Positions 7,408-14,534 of a stretch of DNA of 22,035 bases are shown here, piece after piece; position 1 is the first letter of the stretch, and the number at the start of each line of letters is the position of its first letter. A program made the translations under genes and the position numbers. Below the pieces are notes generated by a model that was not told the DNA's origin, made no database searches, and saw nothing but the letters and a program-made list of their open reading frames with translations. Origin of the DNA: CAZIKB01 sp964539665 (lineage in GTDB: Bacteria; Zhuqueibacterota; Zhuqueibacteria; Oceanimicrobiales; Oceanimicrobiaceae); contig CAZIKB010000111.1 of NCBI GenBank assembly GCA_964539665.1, forward strand, positions 1 through 22,035, in the 5' to 3' direction.

Positions 7408-10224
7408 TTGGAGAGATTTAAAATTGGACAGCGCTGGATAAGCGAGATGGAACCGGAGCTGGGTCTTGGAATTGTTACGCAGATTGAAGTGCAAAGCGTT
7501 CGAATTCACTTTCCAGCCAGTGATTGCGAACGTCTGTACGCGGTTGCCAGCGCTCCGATAAAGCGGGTGCAGTTTAAACAGGGAGACACCGTAAGATCCC
7601 GCGAAGGTCAAAGCGTTACGGTTACCGCCACAAAGATTACCAACGGAATTATCACCTATCTCGGTGGAAACCATGAATTGCCCGAAAATGAACTCTGCGA
7701 TTCAATTAGCTTTACAACGCCTCTGGAACGTCTGGTAAGTGGTTTTATAGATGATAACCGGGATTTTAATCTGCGCTACCGGGCTTTAAATTTTCAGCAT
7801 GAAATTCGCAAATCCAGGATTCACGGTTTTATTGGCGGACGTATTGAATTGATCCCGCACCAATTATATGTAGCCCATGAAATAGCTTCGCGTCCTATTC
7901 CGCGGGTACTTTTATCCGATGAAGTCGGTCTGGGGAAAACGATTGAAGCATGCCTGATTCTGCACCGTCTGCTTACCTGCGGCAGAATAAACCGGGCGCT
8001 GATTCTGGTGCCGCATTCCCTGGTTCACCAGTGGTTCATCGAGCTGTTGCGGCGATTTAATCTCATTTTCCGCATTTTTGATGAGAATTACTGTAAATCC
8101 ATTACCTCAGCAAATCCTGACATCAACCCGTTTCTTGATGATCAGTTAATCATTTGCAGTGTGGATTTTTTAGCATCACATGACAAATGGCAACAGCAAG
8201 CTACGACAGCCGGATGGGATATGTTAGTAGTTGATGAAGCGCATCATCTCACTGAAAATAGTACTGGCTATAATCTGGTTAAACAATTAAGCGTTCTGAC
8301 AAAAGGATTAATGCTATTAACGGCGACCCCGGAGCAGCTCGGGCATCGCAGTCATTTTGCTCGTCTGCATTTACTTGATCCTGCCCGATATTACGATTTC
8401 GACCTCTTCGAGCAAGAGGAGGAACAATACCAGAAAGTAGCAGGTGTTGTCAATAAACTCGTGGACAACCGTAAACTCACACAAAAAGATGTCAATATAC
8501 TTGCCATAATGTTACCTGATAATTTTACGGATAGTAAAAAGGAGTTTGCTGTTTCCCTGCAGAACGATGAGAAAGTTCGTCAGCAATTTATAAATGATCT
8601 GCTTGATCGACATGGAATGGGACGAGCAGTGTTTCGCAATACCCGGGCAGCCATAACTGGTTTTCCGAAACGAGTTTCTCACCTGATTCCTCTTGAAGCT
8701 ACTGAGGAGGCTCTGAAACATCTGACTTTAGAATTTACCGCGGAATCAGGTACTAATGAAGAAAGGATTACCTGCGATTATAAAGGTGATCCCAGAATTG
8801 TCTGGCTGGTTCAATTTATTAAAAAACATAAAGATAAAAAAGTATTACTGCTCTGCCATTCGATAGAGAAGGTTCAGGCGATTGAAGATGCTCTTAGAAA
8901 GCAGATGAAGGTTAACATGGTCCTTTTTCATGAAAACCTGACTCTGCTGCAAAGGGATAGAAATGCTGCCTGGTTCGCAAATAAAGACGGGTCTCAGCTA
9001 CTGATTTGTTCTGAAATCGGCAGTGAAGGACGTAATTTTCAGTTCTCTCATCATCTGGTGCTATTTGATTTACCATTAGATCCAGAGCTGCTCGAACAAC
9101 GCATCGGACGGCTTGACAGAATCGGCCAAAAGAAAACGATTCAAATTTATGTTCCATTTCTAAAAGGTAGTGAATACGAAATTTTAGCGCGCTGGTATCA
9201 TGAAGGGCTTAACGCTTTTGAACAAAATGTTCCGGGTGTTTACCAGATATTTCAAGACCTTGGGGCACAGGTTAGAAAATTGGCAGAGGAAAGACTTTTA
9301 TCACATTTGGATGCTTTCCTGAAATCGACGCGGTTAAAATGCAGCGAAATGGCACTAAAGCTTGAAAGAGGACGGGATCGATTGTTGGAGCTCAATTCCT
9401 TTCAACCGGAAACAGCGAAACACTTAATCCATGAAATCACAGTCATTGACAGAGAAAAGACGATCGATAAGTTTATGCTCAGAATGTTACAGCTAAATGG
9501 AATAAGCGTGAAGGAGGTGTCTGACCGCACGCATCAGCTTAAACTTGATCTGCTGTCCGAACCAGAATTCCCGCTTCCTGTACTTCGACCAGACGGATTA
9601 ATTGTTACATTTGACAGAAATACAGCGCTTAGCCATGAAGACGTTGAATTTATTAGCTGGGACCACCCGATGGTTATCGGCGCAATGGATTTAATGCTCG
9701 GTTCAGAAAAGGGGAATTGCACGTTTTCTGTGTGGCCGGATTCAGATTCTCAGGAAATGCTGCTTGAAGTGATTTTTGTTGTGGAATGCGTGGCGCCAAA
9801 AAATCTGCATGTCGACAGGTTTTTGCCACCTGCGCCAATTCGGATTGTGGTTAATCATTTGCTTCACGATTGCAGTGCAGCTTATGCAACTGAGCAATTT
9901 ACCAGATGTCTAAAAAATAGCAGAGAAATAAGCATATTGGATAATCCGCAGGTTAAGCAGGAACTGCTGCCAGAGATGGTGAAAAAATGTAACGAGATTG
10001 CAGAAAATCGGGTCCCGGAAATTATAAACACTGTTTTAGAAGTAATGCAATCCACACTTAAAAATGAAGTGCGCCGATTAATTGAATTAAGTAATGTGAA
10101 CCCAAATATCCGAAAGGACGAAATTGAGCATTGTGAACAAGAAATTGAATTAATTCACACAGCCATCAGTACAGCCCGGCTCAGGCTGGATGCTTTGCGC
10201 TTTATTTTGAAGGGACAATTTTAA
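7408..10224 (+). CDS. rapA: RapA: RNA polymerase-associated SWI2/SNF2 ATPase
   Basis: A 938-residue protein colinear with Escherichia coli RapA/HepA (968 residues), the SWI2/SNF2 ATPase that binds RNA polymerase and helps recycle it. The N-terminus IGQRWISEMEPELGLG matches the RapA Tudor-like start. Walker A is DEVGLGKT (171-178), the DEAH box is at 276-279 and TATPEQLG at 305-312. Helicase lobe 2 carries CSEIGSEGRNFQF, followed by EQRIGRLDRIGQ (to about 577). The C-terminal RapA domain includes ITFDR/VTFDR-type and RFLPPAPIRI segments and ends NPNIRKDEIEHC..RLDALRFIL. The TTG start is chosen because AAGGAA lies eight bases upstream (7394-7399) and the first residues align with RapA; the next ATG would cut into the domain. 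No truncation or missing key residue is seen. The gene is monocistronic. Confidence 0.93.
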   Translation: MERFKIGQRWISEMEPELGLGIVTQIEVQSVRIHFPASDCERLYAVASAPIKRVQFKQGDTVRSREGQSVTVTATKITNGIITYLGGNHELPENELCDSISFTTPLERLVSGFIDDNRDFNLRYRALNFQHEIRKSRIHGFIGGRIELIPHQLYVAHEIASRPIPRVLLSDEVGLGKTIEACLILHRLLTCGRINRALILVPHSLVHQWFIELLRRFNLIFRIFDENYCKSITSANPDINPFLDDQLIICSVDFLASHDKWQQQATTAGWDMLVVDEAHHLTENSTGYNLVKQLSVLTKGLMLLTATPEQLGHRSHFARLHLLDPARYYDFDLFEQEEEQYQKVAGVVNKLVDNRKLTQKDVNILAIMLPDNFTDSKKEFAVSLQNDEKVRQQFINDLLDRHGMGRAVFRNTRAAITGFPKRVSHLIPLEATEEALKHLTLEFTAESGTNEERITCDYKGDPRIVWLVQFIKKHKDKKVLLLCHSIEKVQAIEDALRKQMKVNMVLFHENLTLLQRDRNAAWFANKDGSQLLICSEIGSEGRNFQFSHHLVLFDLPLDPELLEQRIGRLDRIGQKKTIQIYVPFLKGSEYEILARWYHEGLNAFEQNVPGVYQIFQDLGAQVRKLAEERLLSHLDAFLKSTRLKCSEMALKLERGRDRLLELNSFQPETAKHLIHEITVIDREKTIDKFMLRMLQLNGISVKEVSDRTHQLKLDLLSEPEFPLPVLRPDGLIVTFDRNTALSHEDVEFISWDHPMVIGAMDLMLGSEKGNCTFSVWPDSDSQEMLLEVIFVVECVAPKNLHVDRFLPPAPIRIVVNHLLHDCSAAYATEQFTRCLKNSREISILDNPQVKQELLPEMVKKCNEIAENRVPEIINTVLEVMQSTLKNEVRRLIELSNVNPNIRKDEIEHCEQEIELIHTAISTARLRLDALRFILKGQF

Positions 10225-10323
10225 TTATTTGATCAGAACATTCGTACTTCAATCGAGATAGTCATTTAGTTATTCGTCTTCGAGGTCATGGTGTTATTAA
10301 TATTTGGAATTTGAGAATGATAA

Positions 10324-10366
10324 ATTTTGGACAAATTGTCAACCAGATTTACAATTTGTCCAAAAT
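10324..10366. terminator. Perfect 16-bp inverted repeat between convergent genes
   Basis: ATTTTGGACAAATTGT (10324-10339) and its exact complement (10351-10366) flank an 11-base loop. It lies between the ends of rapA (plus) and the zinc-ribbon gene (minus), where a bidirectional terminator is expected. There is no long T tract on either side, so termination is only one reading. It could also be a protein-binding site or element end. Confidence 0.5.
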
Positions 10367-10437
10367 AATAATGCTTGTCTTGAGAAATACAAATACTCCC
10401 ACGCAAGTGGTTTGATTCCTGATGAACATAATCATAA

Positions 10438-11556
10438 CTATTTTTCCGACGAAGAATCTGACTCCTTCTCTCCCTCTGAGATTTTCTCAGCATCTCGGGC
10501 TTGCGGAAGTGCACTTCGATTTGATGTTTCGATTCCTGCCCTGCAACTGGGACAAAAAGACCAATCCTGCTTAATCGGGTACTGACATTGCGGGCACAAG
10601 GTACTTGAAATATCGAAACCGCAATGAGGGCAAAATGCACCACCGCCATTCAATTCATTCTCGCATTTTGGACAGTTAAATGACCGTAAAGTTGCTGGCC
10701 GGGTTATTAAGTAAATGGCCAATCCGAAAATAAGTGAAATAAGCGTTATGAATGCCCAGGCGCCGGGATTGCTCAAATCCCGTTGTCCCGCATCGATATA
10801 GACCCAGGTTGGCAGCAGAAACCAGAGGAACAGACCTGAAATGACTGCCAGAACAGTGAAGAAGATACCAAACCCGTGGACCGCGCTTGATTCCCACACA
10901 CGCCATTTTTTTAAATAAAGCTCGCTGTTGACTGAATCGTCAACCTTTAGGAAAATTTTTCCAACTACCTGGTCTTCACTGTTTGTAACCGGGGAAGTTA
11001 AAACGAGATTTGCTGGTCTTTCATATCTCCATCGATCAAAAGACCCTCTTTCTTCACGTCCTAAAATAGAAGCTTCAAAATCTGCGAGGTTAATCTCTTC
11101 ATGCTCATTCACATATTTTAACAAAAACTCATCTCGATTTTTATAATAACTATTCTCTACAAATTGATCATAAATGGAATTAAGTTTGGTGAAAACATCA
11201 ACTGGTGCACCAAATATAAATTGTCCTTCTGGATCGCTCATCCAGACAAATCTTTTTACCTGATCGATTTGTTGGTGTTCAATCAGCAGCCCGGATTGGA
11301 ACGCCTGGATTGAGCTGCGACTCGCGAGTTTATCCGTTCCACTTGCATTGATTTCAGATTCGATGCTGCTGTTGACATCTTGTAAGAATTTTTGACTTTG
11401 CTGTGTCAACTCCGCCACATGCAAGTTTAACCTTTCAATGTGCTTTTTCTCCAAAGAGCTTCGATAGGGGATTTGCGCGATTATATAAATAATGGAAAAT
11501 ACAAAAATTGTAACAGCGATCTTTGCGATCTTTGCCAGTAATTGCCTTTTGTTCAT
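10438..11556 (-). CDS. Membrane protein with extracytoplasmic domain and C-terminal double zinc ribbon
   Basis: A 372-residue protein I cannot match to a named family. A membrane helix at about 11-28 is followed by an extracytoplasmic region (about 30-224). That region opens with a helical stretch and then has WMSDPEGQFIFGAP and VTNSEDQVVGKIFLKVDDS, reminiscent of CACHE-type sensor domains. Two more helices lie at about 226-249 and 264-284. The cytoplasmic tail holds two zinc ribbons: C295/C298 with C309/C312, and C321/C324 with C335/C338, then an acidic Ser-rich tail. It is the third gene of the sigma/anti-sigma operon, 33 bases after the anti-sigma stop. A role in sensing or tuning the sigma response is inference from context. 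Confidence 0.75.
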   Translation of the reverse strand: MNKRQLLAKIAKIAVTIFVFSIIYIIAQIPYRSSLEKKHIERLNLHVAELTQQSQKFLQDVNSSIESEINASGTDKLASRSSIQAFQSGLLIEHQQIDQVKRFVWMSDPEGQFIFGAPVDVFTKLNSIYDQFVENSYYKNRDEFLLKYVNEHEEINLADFEASILGREERGSFDRWRYERPANLVLTSPVTNSEDQVVGKIFLKVDDSVNSELYLKKWRVWESSAVHGFGIFFTVLAVISGLFLWFLLPTWVYIDAGQRDLSNPGAWAFITLISLIFGLAIYLITRPATLRSFNCPKCENELNGGGAFCPHCGFDISSTLCPQCQYPIKQDWSFCPSCRAGIETSNRSALPQARDAEKISEGEKESDSSSEK

Positions 11557-11589
11557 GATTTTCTCCGATTTATTTTAGTTAGTAAAATA

Positions 11590-12081
11590 TTAAGTGAGTA
11601 CCCGTTTGTTGTGAGATAAAAAATATAGAACAGGCGCCATAGATAAACTTATGAATGTGCCGATTCCCAGAAACATGAGGGCAACGAAACCAAAGCTGCC
11701 GAAAGTTTCGATTACCCAATATTCTTGCCACGATTGCCAGGCCGGTAACAGGCTGATTTTACTTTGCACAAAGTAGATGAATAGCAAAATAAAAATAAGC
11801 GAAAACGCTATCTGAAAGATCGGCCCGGGTGTCACGGTAGGTCTTCTGAGCACAACCCTCGGGCGTTCTGTCGGAATCCTTGCCATGATTTTATCGAATG
11901 TCCCCGTCACGGGTCTTTCATCTTGTACTTGATTGAGTTTGTACTCAACATCTTGTAAAGTCACAAGGTATGCTCTGCAAATCTCACATTTTGAAAGATG
12001 GTTTCGGACTCGCGCTGCTTCTGCTTCCGAAACTTCTTTGTAGAAATAATCTGTCAGAGTGTTTTTATTTTCATGGACCAT
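11590..12081 (-). CDS. zf-HC2 anti-sigma factor, two membrane helices
   Basis: A 163-residue probable anti-sigma factor. The N-terminal zinc-finger domain has H-x3-C-x2-C (H28, C32, C35, in HLSKCEIC), the zf-HC2/ZAS signature that clamps ECF sigma factors. Hydrophobic helices lie at about 88-106 and 128-153, so the sigma-binding part is cytoplasmic and tethered to the membrane. The start is two bases after the sigma stop codon, with GGAG inside the sigma reading frame as its ribosome site; the two are translationally linked. A second ATG lies nearby, so the exact N-terminus is uncertain by a few residues. Release of sigma by proteolysis or metal/redox change is known for the family but not shown here. 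Confidence 0.85.
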   Translation of the reverse strand: MVHENKNTLTDYFYKEVSEAEAARVRNHLSKCEICRAYLVTLQDVEYKLNQVQDERPVTGTFDKIMARIPTERPRVVLRRPTVTPGPIFQIAFSLIFILLFIYFVQSKISLLPAWQSWQEYWVIETFGSFGFVALMFLGIGTFISLSMAPVLYFLSHNKRVLT

Positions 12082-12083
12082 GA

Positions 12084-12650
12084 CTATAACTCCATTGGTT
12101 CCAATTGTTCTTTTAATTTTGCAATTGCCCGGTGAAACCGTGCCCTCAGGGTTCCTTCGGGAGTTTTTGTGATTTCAGCAATTTCTTTGAACTTAAGCTG
12201 GTGGAAATGTTTAAGGATAACAATTTCTCTGAGGATCGGTTTAAGTTTCGTAAGCGCTTTTGCAATGGTATTCTTCAAATCAGATTGCTCTGCTTTATAA
12301 TCGGGCTGTTCCTGTTGCGGGTGGCTGGGCTCATTTTTGCCGGCAATTTCAGAAACATCAGAATAGCTGTACTGGTACCTTTTTTTCGACATTTCATTCC
12401 TGGTAATGTTCAATGCGATGGTAAAAAGCCAACCTTTAAAATTGCCGCTTTCAAGGTTAAACATGTGAGCGGCAAACCAGACTCTTGTGAAAGTTTCCTG
12501 CAGCAAATCCTGTGCAATGGTAGAGCTGCCGGCATATCTATTGATAAAGTTATAAATTGCAATCTCATAGCGCTCATACAATACTTTGAACGCTCGCGTG
12601 TTCTTTTTAACCACCATTCCCATGAGTTGTTTATCTGTGTTATTTTTCAT
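12084..12650 (-). CDS. ECF-family RNA polymerase sigma factor (RpoE-like)
   Basis: A 188-residue extracytoplasmic-function sigma factor. Region 2 (about 22-90) contains QDLLQETFTRVW and FKGWLFTIALNITRNEM, the core-binding and -10-recognition parts. A linker rich in Gln/Pro/Glu follows (about 98-125). Region 4 (about 130-182) has LKPILREIVILKHF and the helix-turn-helix FKEIAEITKTPEGTLRARFHRAI. It heads an operon with a zf-HC2 anti-sigma factor and a zinc-ribbon membrane protein, the usual arrangement of membrane-stress or redox-responsive ECF systems. No strong Shine-Dalgarno sequence precedes the ATG. I could not identify an autoregulated promoter with confidence in the A/T-rich upstream DNA. 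Confidence 0.92.
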   Translation of the reverse strand: MKNNTDKQLMGMVVKKNTRAFKVLYERYEIAIYNFINRYAGSSTIAQDLLQETFTRVWFAAHMFNLESGNFKGWLFTIALNITRNEMSKKRYQYSYSDVSEIAGKNEPSHPQQEQPDYKAEQSDLKNTIAKALTKLKPILREIVILKHFHQLKFKEIAEITKTPEGTLRARFHRAIAKLKEQLEPMEL

Positions 12651-12895
12651 CTAAAATAGTTGGCAGCCCTTCTTTATTTGCTATACAGGATATATAAGAA
12701 AAACGTTGACTTTTATTTAAAAATCAAGGAAAAAACAAGTAATGAAGTAAAATCGCTGTCATAAACAACTGACTTGTAGCTTCCTGAATCAAACGGGGAA
12801 CCAGAATATGACAGTCATCAAGTGAAAAAAATCCTCCTTAGCAAAGGAGATTTAGGGGATTGTATTTGTGTTTGATTCTCAAATTGTTGTTTAAT

Positions 12896-13054
12896 TAGTG
12901 TTTGACCGAAAACTCGATTCTTAGGGTCATTCCAGCGATCTTTTGTGCTGGCCTGTCCCGAACTTGTTTCAGGGAATCTCCTATTTTCAGGTAGGAGATT
13001 CCTGCTGAAAACATGCAGGAATGACAAGAAAAGGCTGTTTTCGGTTAATCACTA
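12896..13054. repeat. Outer imperfect inverted repeat enclosing repeat copy 2
   Basis: TAGTGTTTGACCGAAAAC (12896-12913) pairs with the complement of 13037-13054 at 16 of 18 positions. The arms lie about 12 bases outside the two ends of the GTCATTCC repeat, making a larger, nested palindromic unit of about 160 bp. Confidence 0.65.
12926..13025. repeat. GTCATTCC intergenic repeat, copy 2 (100 bp)
   Basis: The ends are GTCATTCCAG and the complementary-type CAGGAATGAC. Read on the minus strand it starts GTCATTCCTGCATGTTTTCA, closely like copies 1 and 3. Inside is a perfect 11-bp inverted repeat GGAATCTCCTA/TAGGAGATTCC (12973-12983, 12992-13002). It is longer and more divergent than the other two copies. 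Confidence 0.75.
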
Positions 13055-13226
13055 TTTAATGACATAAAGTAAGCACAATGATTTTTTATTGCCTTTATCA
13101 CCAGCTAAAATGTCCACATCTATTTATCAATAAAAATATAAAAATGACTTGCATAAAATATCTAAAAGTTTACATTAATAATGAACATTGAAATGTCGGT
13201 TGTAGTCGAAGAAATTTCAAGGTAAA

Positions 13227-14366
13227 ATGATAAACAGGAAAATTGATTACCAGGAAGTTAACAAGCGAATTCAACACTTTCCGGTAACTGCAATATTAGG
13301 TCCAAGACAGTGTGGTAAAACAACCTTAGCAAAACGATTTCCGGCAAAAGAGTATTTTGATTTAGAAAATCCTCGTGATTTAGTACGCTTGGATAATCCC
13401 CAACTTGCTTTTGAAAACTGTACAGGATTAATTGTAATTGACGAAATTCAACGGAAGCCGGAGCTGTTTCCCCTGCTTCGATATTTAGTTGACAATAATC
13501 CTGACCAAAAATATCTCATTTTGGGAAGCGCTTCTCGGGACTTAATCAAACAAAGTTCCGAAACTTTGGCAGGAAGAATATCGTTTTTTGCACTTTCAGG
13601 TTTTCGAAAGGATGATGTCCAGGAAGATCAGATAGTGCAATTATGGTTCAGGGGTGGACTGCCACCATCATTTTTAGCCGAAAACAGCGATATCAGTGTT
13701 CAGTGGCGTCTTGATTATATAACAACCTTTCTTGAAAGGGATATACCTAATTTAGGGTTCCGAATCCCCGCTGAAACATTAAGACGATTTTGGCAAATGA
13801 TAAGTTTTTATCATGGTCAAATCTTGAATTTCTCAGAACTTGGACGTTCATTTGGGATTGCAGACACCACTATCAGGCATTATTTAGAGATACTCAAAGG
13901 CACCTTTATGATCAGGTTGTTACAGCCATGGTATGCTAATATCGGCAAACGTCTCATCAAACGACCTAAACTCTACATTCGTGATTCCGGAATTTTACAT
14001 ACACTCTTAAACATAGAACAGGAAAAATCCCTTTTGAGCCATGCAAAATTGGGAAGCTCATGGGAAGGATTTGCGTTAGAATGCGTTTGCCGAAGTATAA
14101 ATAAAACCGAAGAGCAGGTTTATTTCTGGGGTACACACGCGGGAGCCGAAATTGATTTGTTTTGGCAGCACGATGCAAAAAATTGGGCTTGCGAATTTAA
14201 GTATGCAGATGCACCTAAAATGACCAAATCTATCCAGTCTGCCCTGGATTCCTTAAGCTTAGAAAAAATATGGGTGATTTATCCCGGCAAAACCGCTTAC
14301 AAGCTTCATCGGCAAGTTACAGTTTTGCCCTTACAGAATATAGACCAGTATTGGGATTATTCCTGA
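13227..14366 (+). CDS. AAA-type ATPase with C-terminal DUF4143 domain
   Basis: A 379-residue ATP-binding protein of the AAA_14/DUF4143 family. Walker A is GPRQCGKT (25-32) and Walker B is LIVIDEI (68-74). A Sensor-like LILGSAS is at 97-103, and LAGRISFFALSGF is at about 114-126. The C-terminal half carries a winged-helix-like stretch and then GAEIDLFW with CEFKYA (307-327). That spacing of D and E-x-K resembles a restriction-endonuclease-like core, as reported for DUF4143. Such genes are common in mobile and accessory DNA, and their cellular role is poorly known. AAGG precedes the ATG within seven bases. A partial copy of its 5' end is at 5106-5155, which suggests the gene or its flank has moved or been duplicated. 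It converges on the DUF5916 gene. Confidence 0.88.
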   Translation: MINRKIDYQEVNKRIQHFPVTAILGPRQCGKTTLAKRFPAKEYFDLENPRDLVRLDNPQLAFENCTGLIVIDEIQRKPELFPLLRYLVDNNPDQKYLILGSASRDLIKQSSETLAGRISFFALSGFRKDDVQEDQIVQLWFRGGLPPSFLAENSDISVQWRLDYITTFLERDIPNLGFRIPAETLRRFWQMISFYHGQILNFSELGRSFGIADTTIRHYLEILKGTFMIRLLQPWYANIGKRLIKRPKLYIRDSGILHTLLNIEQEKSLLSHAKLGSSWEGFALECVCRSINKTEEQVYFWGTHAGAEIDLFWQHDAKNWACEFKYADAPKMTKSIQSALDSLSLEKIWVIYPGKTAYKLHRQVTVLPLQNIDQYWDYS

Positions 14367-14458
14367 TTTTAAACTTAGCTTTTGTAAATTAGAGTGCAAA
14401 GAGATATCCGATTGAAAAACTTCTGTTCGATTAACTCATGTTTTGCTTTAAAAATGAA

Positions 14459-14510
14459 GTCATCAAGTACAAGATTTCTCGACTCCACTTCGTTCCGCTC
14501 GAAATGACAA
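14459..14510. repeat. TTGTCATTTCGAGC-type intergenic repeat
   Basis: On the minus strand it reads TTGTCATTTCGAGCGGAACG and continues to AGAAATCTTG. This resembles a short repeat with TGTCATTTCGAGCG ends seen in many bacterial genomes. The inner part, CGAGCGGAACGAAGTGGAGTCG, can fold. Only one copy is in the window. Confidence 0.4.
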
Positions 14511-14513
14511 TAT

Positions 14514-14533
14514 TAGTTTTCGGTCCAAAACTA
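14514..14533. terminator. Small hairpin at the end of the DUF5916 gene
   Basis: TAGTTTT (14514-14520) and AAAACTA (14527-14533) flank a six-base loop, starting one base past the DUF5916 stop codon. It sits between convergent genes and may act as a terminator, though the stem is short and A/T-rich. Confidence 0.4.
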
Positions 14534-14534
14534 T

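Larger units (their letters stand above)
12660..13226. other. Intergenic region between divergent sigma operon and ATPase gene, rich in inverted repeats
   Basis: No gene is seen. It must contain the promoters of the sigma operon (minus) and the ATPase (plus). It holds a TCCTCC..AAGGAG near-palindrome at 12830-12850, the 100-bp GTCATTCC repeat copy 2 (12926-13025), and an outer inverted repeat that encloses that copy (12896-12913 with 13037-13054). Confidence 0.6.

Noticed and set aside
12132..12659. 175-codon frame on the plus strand opposite the ECF sigma gene
   Set aside because: The minus-strand sigma factor is unmistakable. The plus frame has Phe/Cys-rich composition and no domain.
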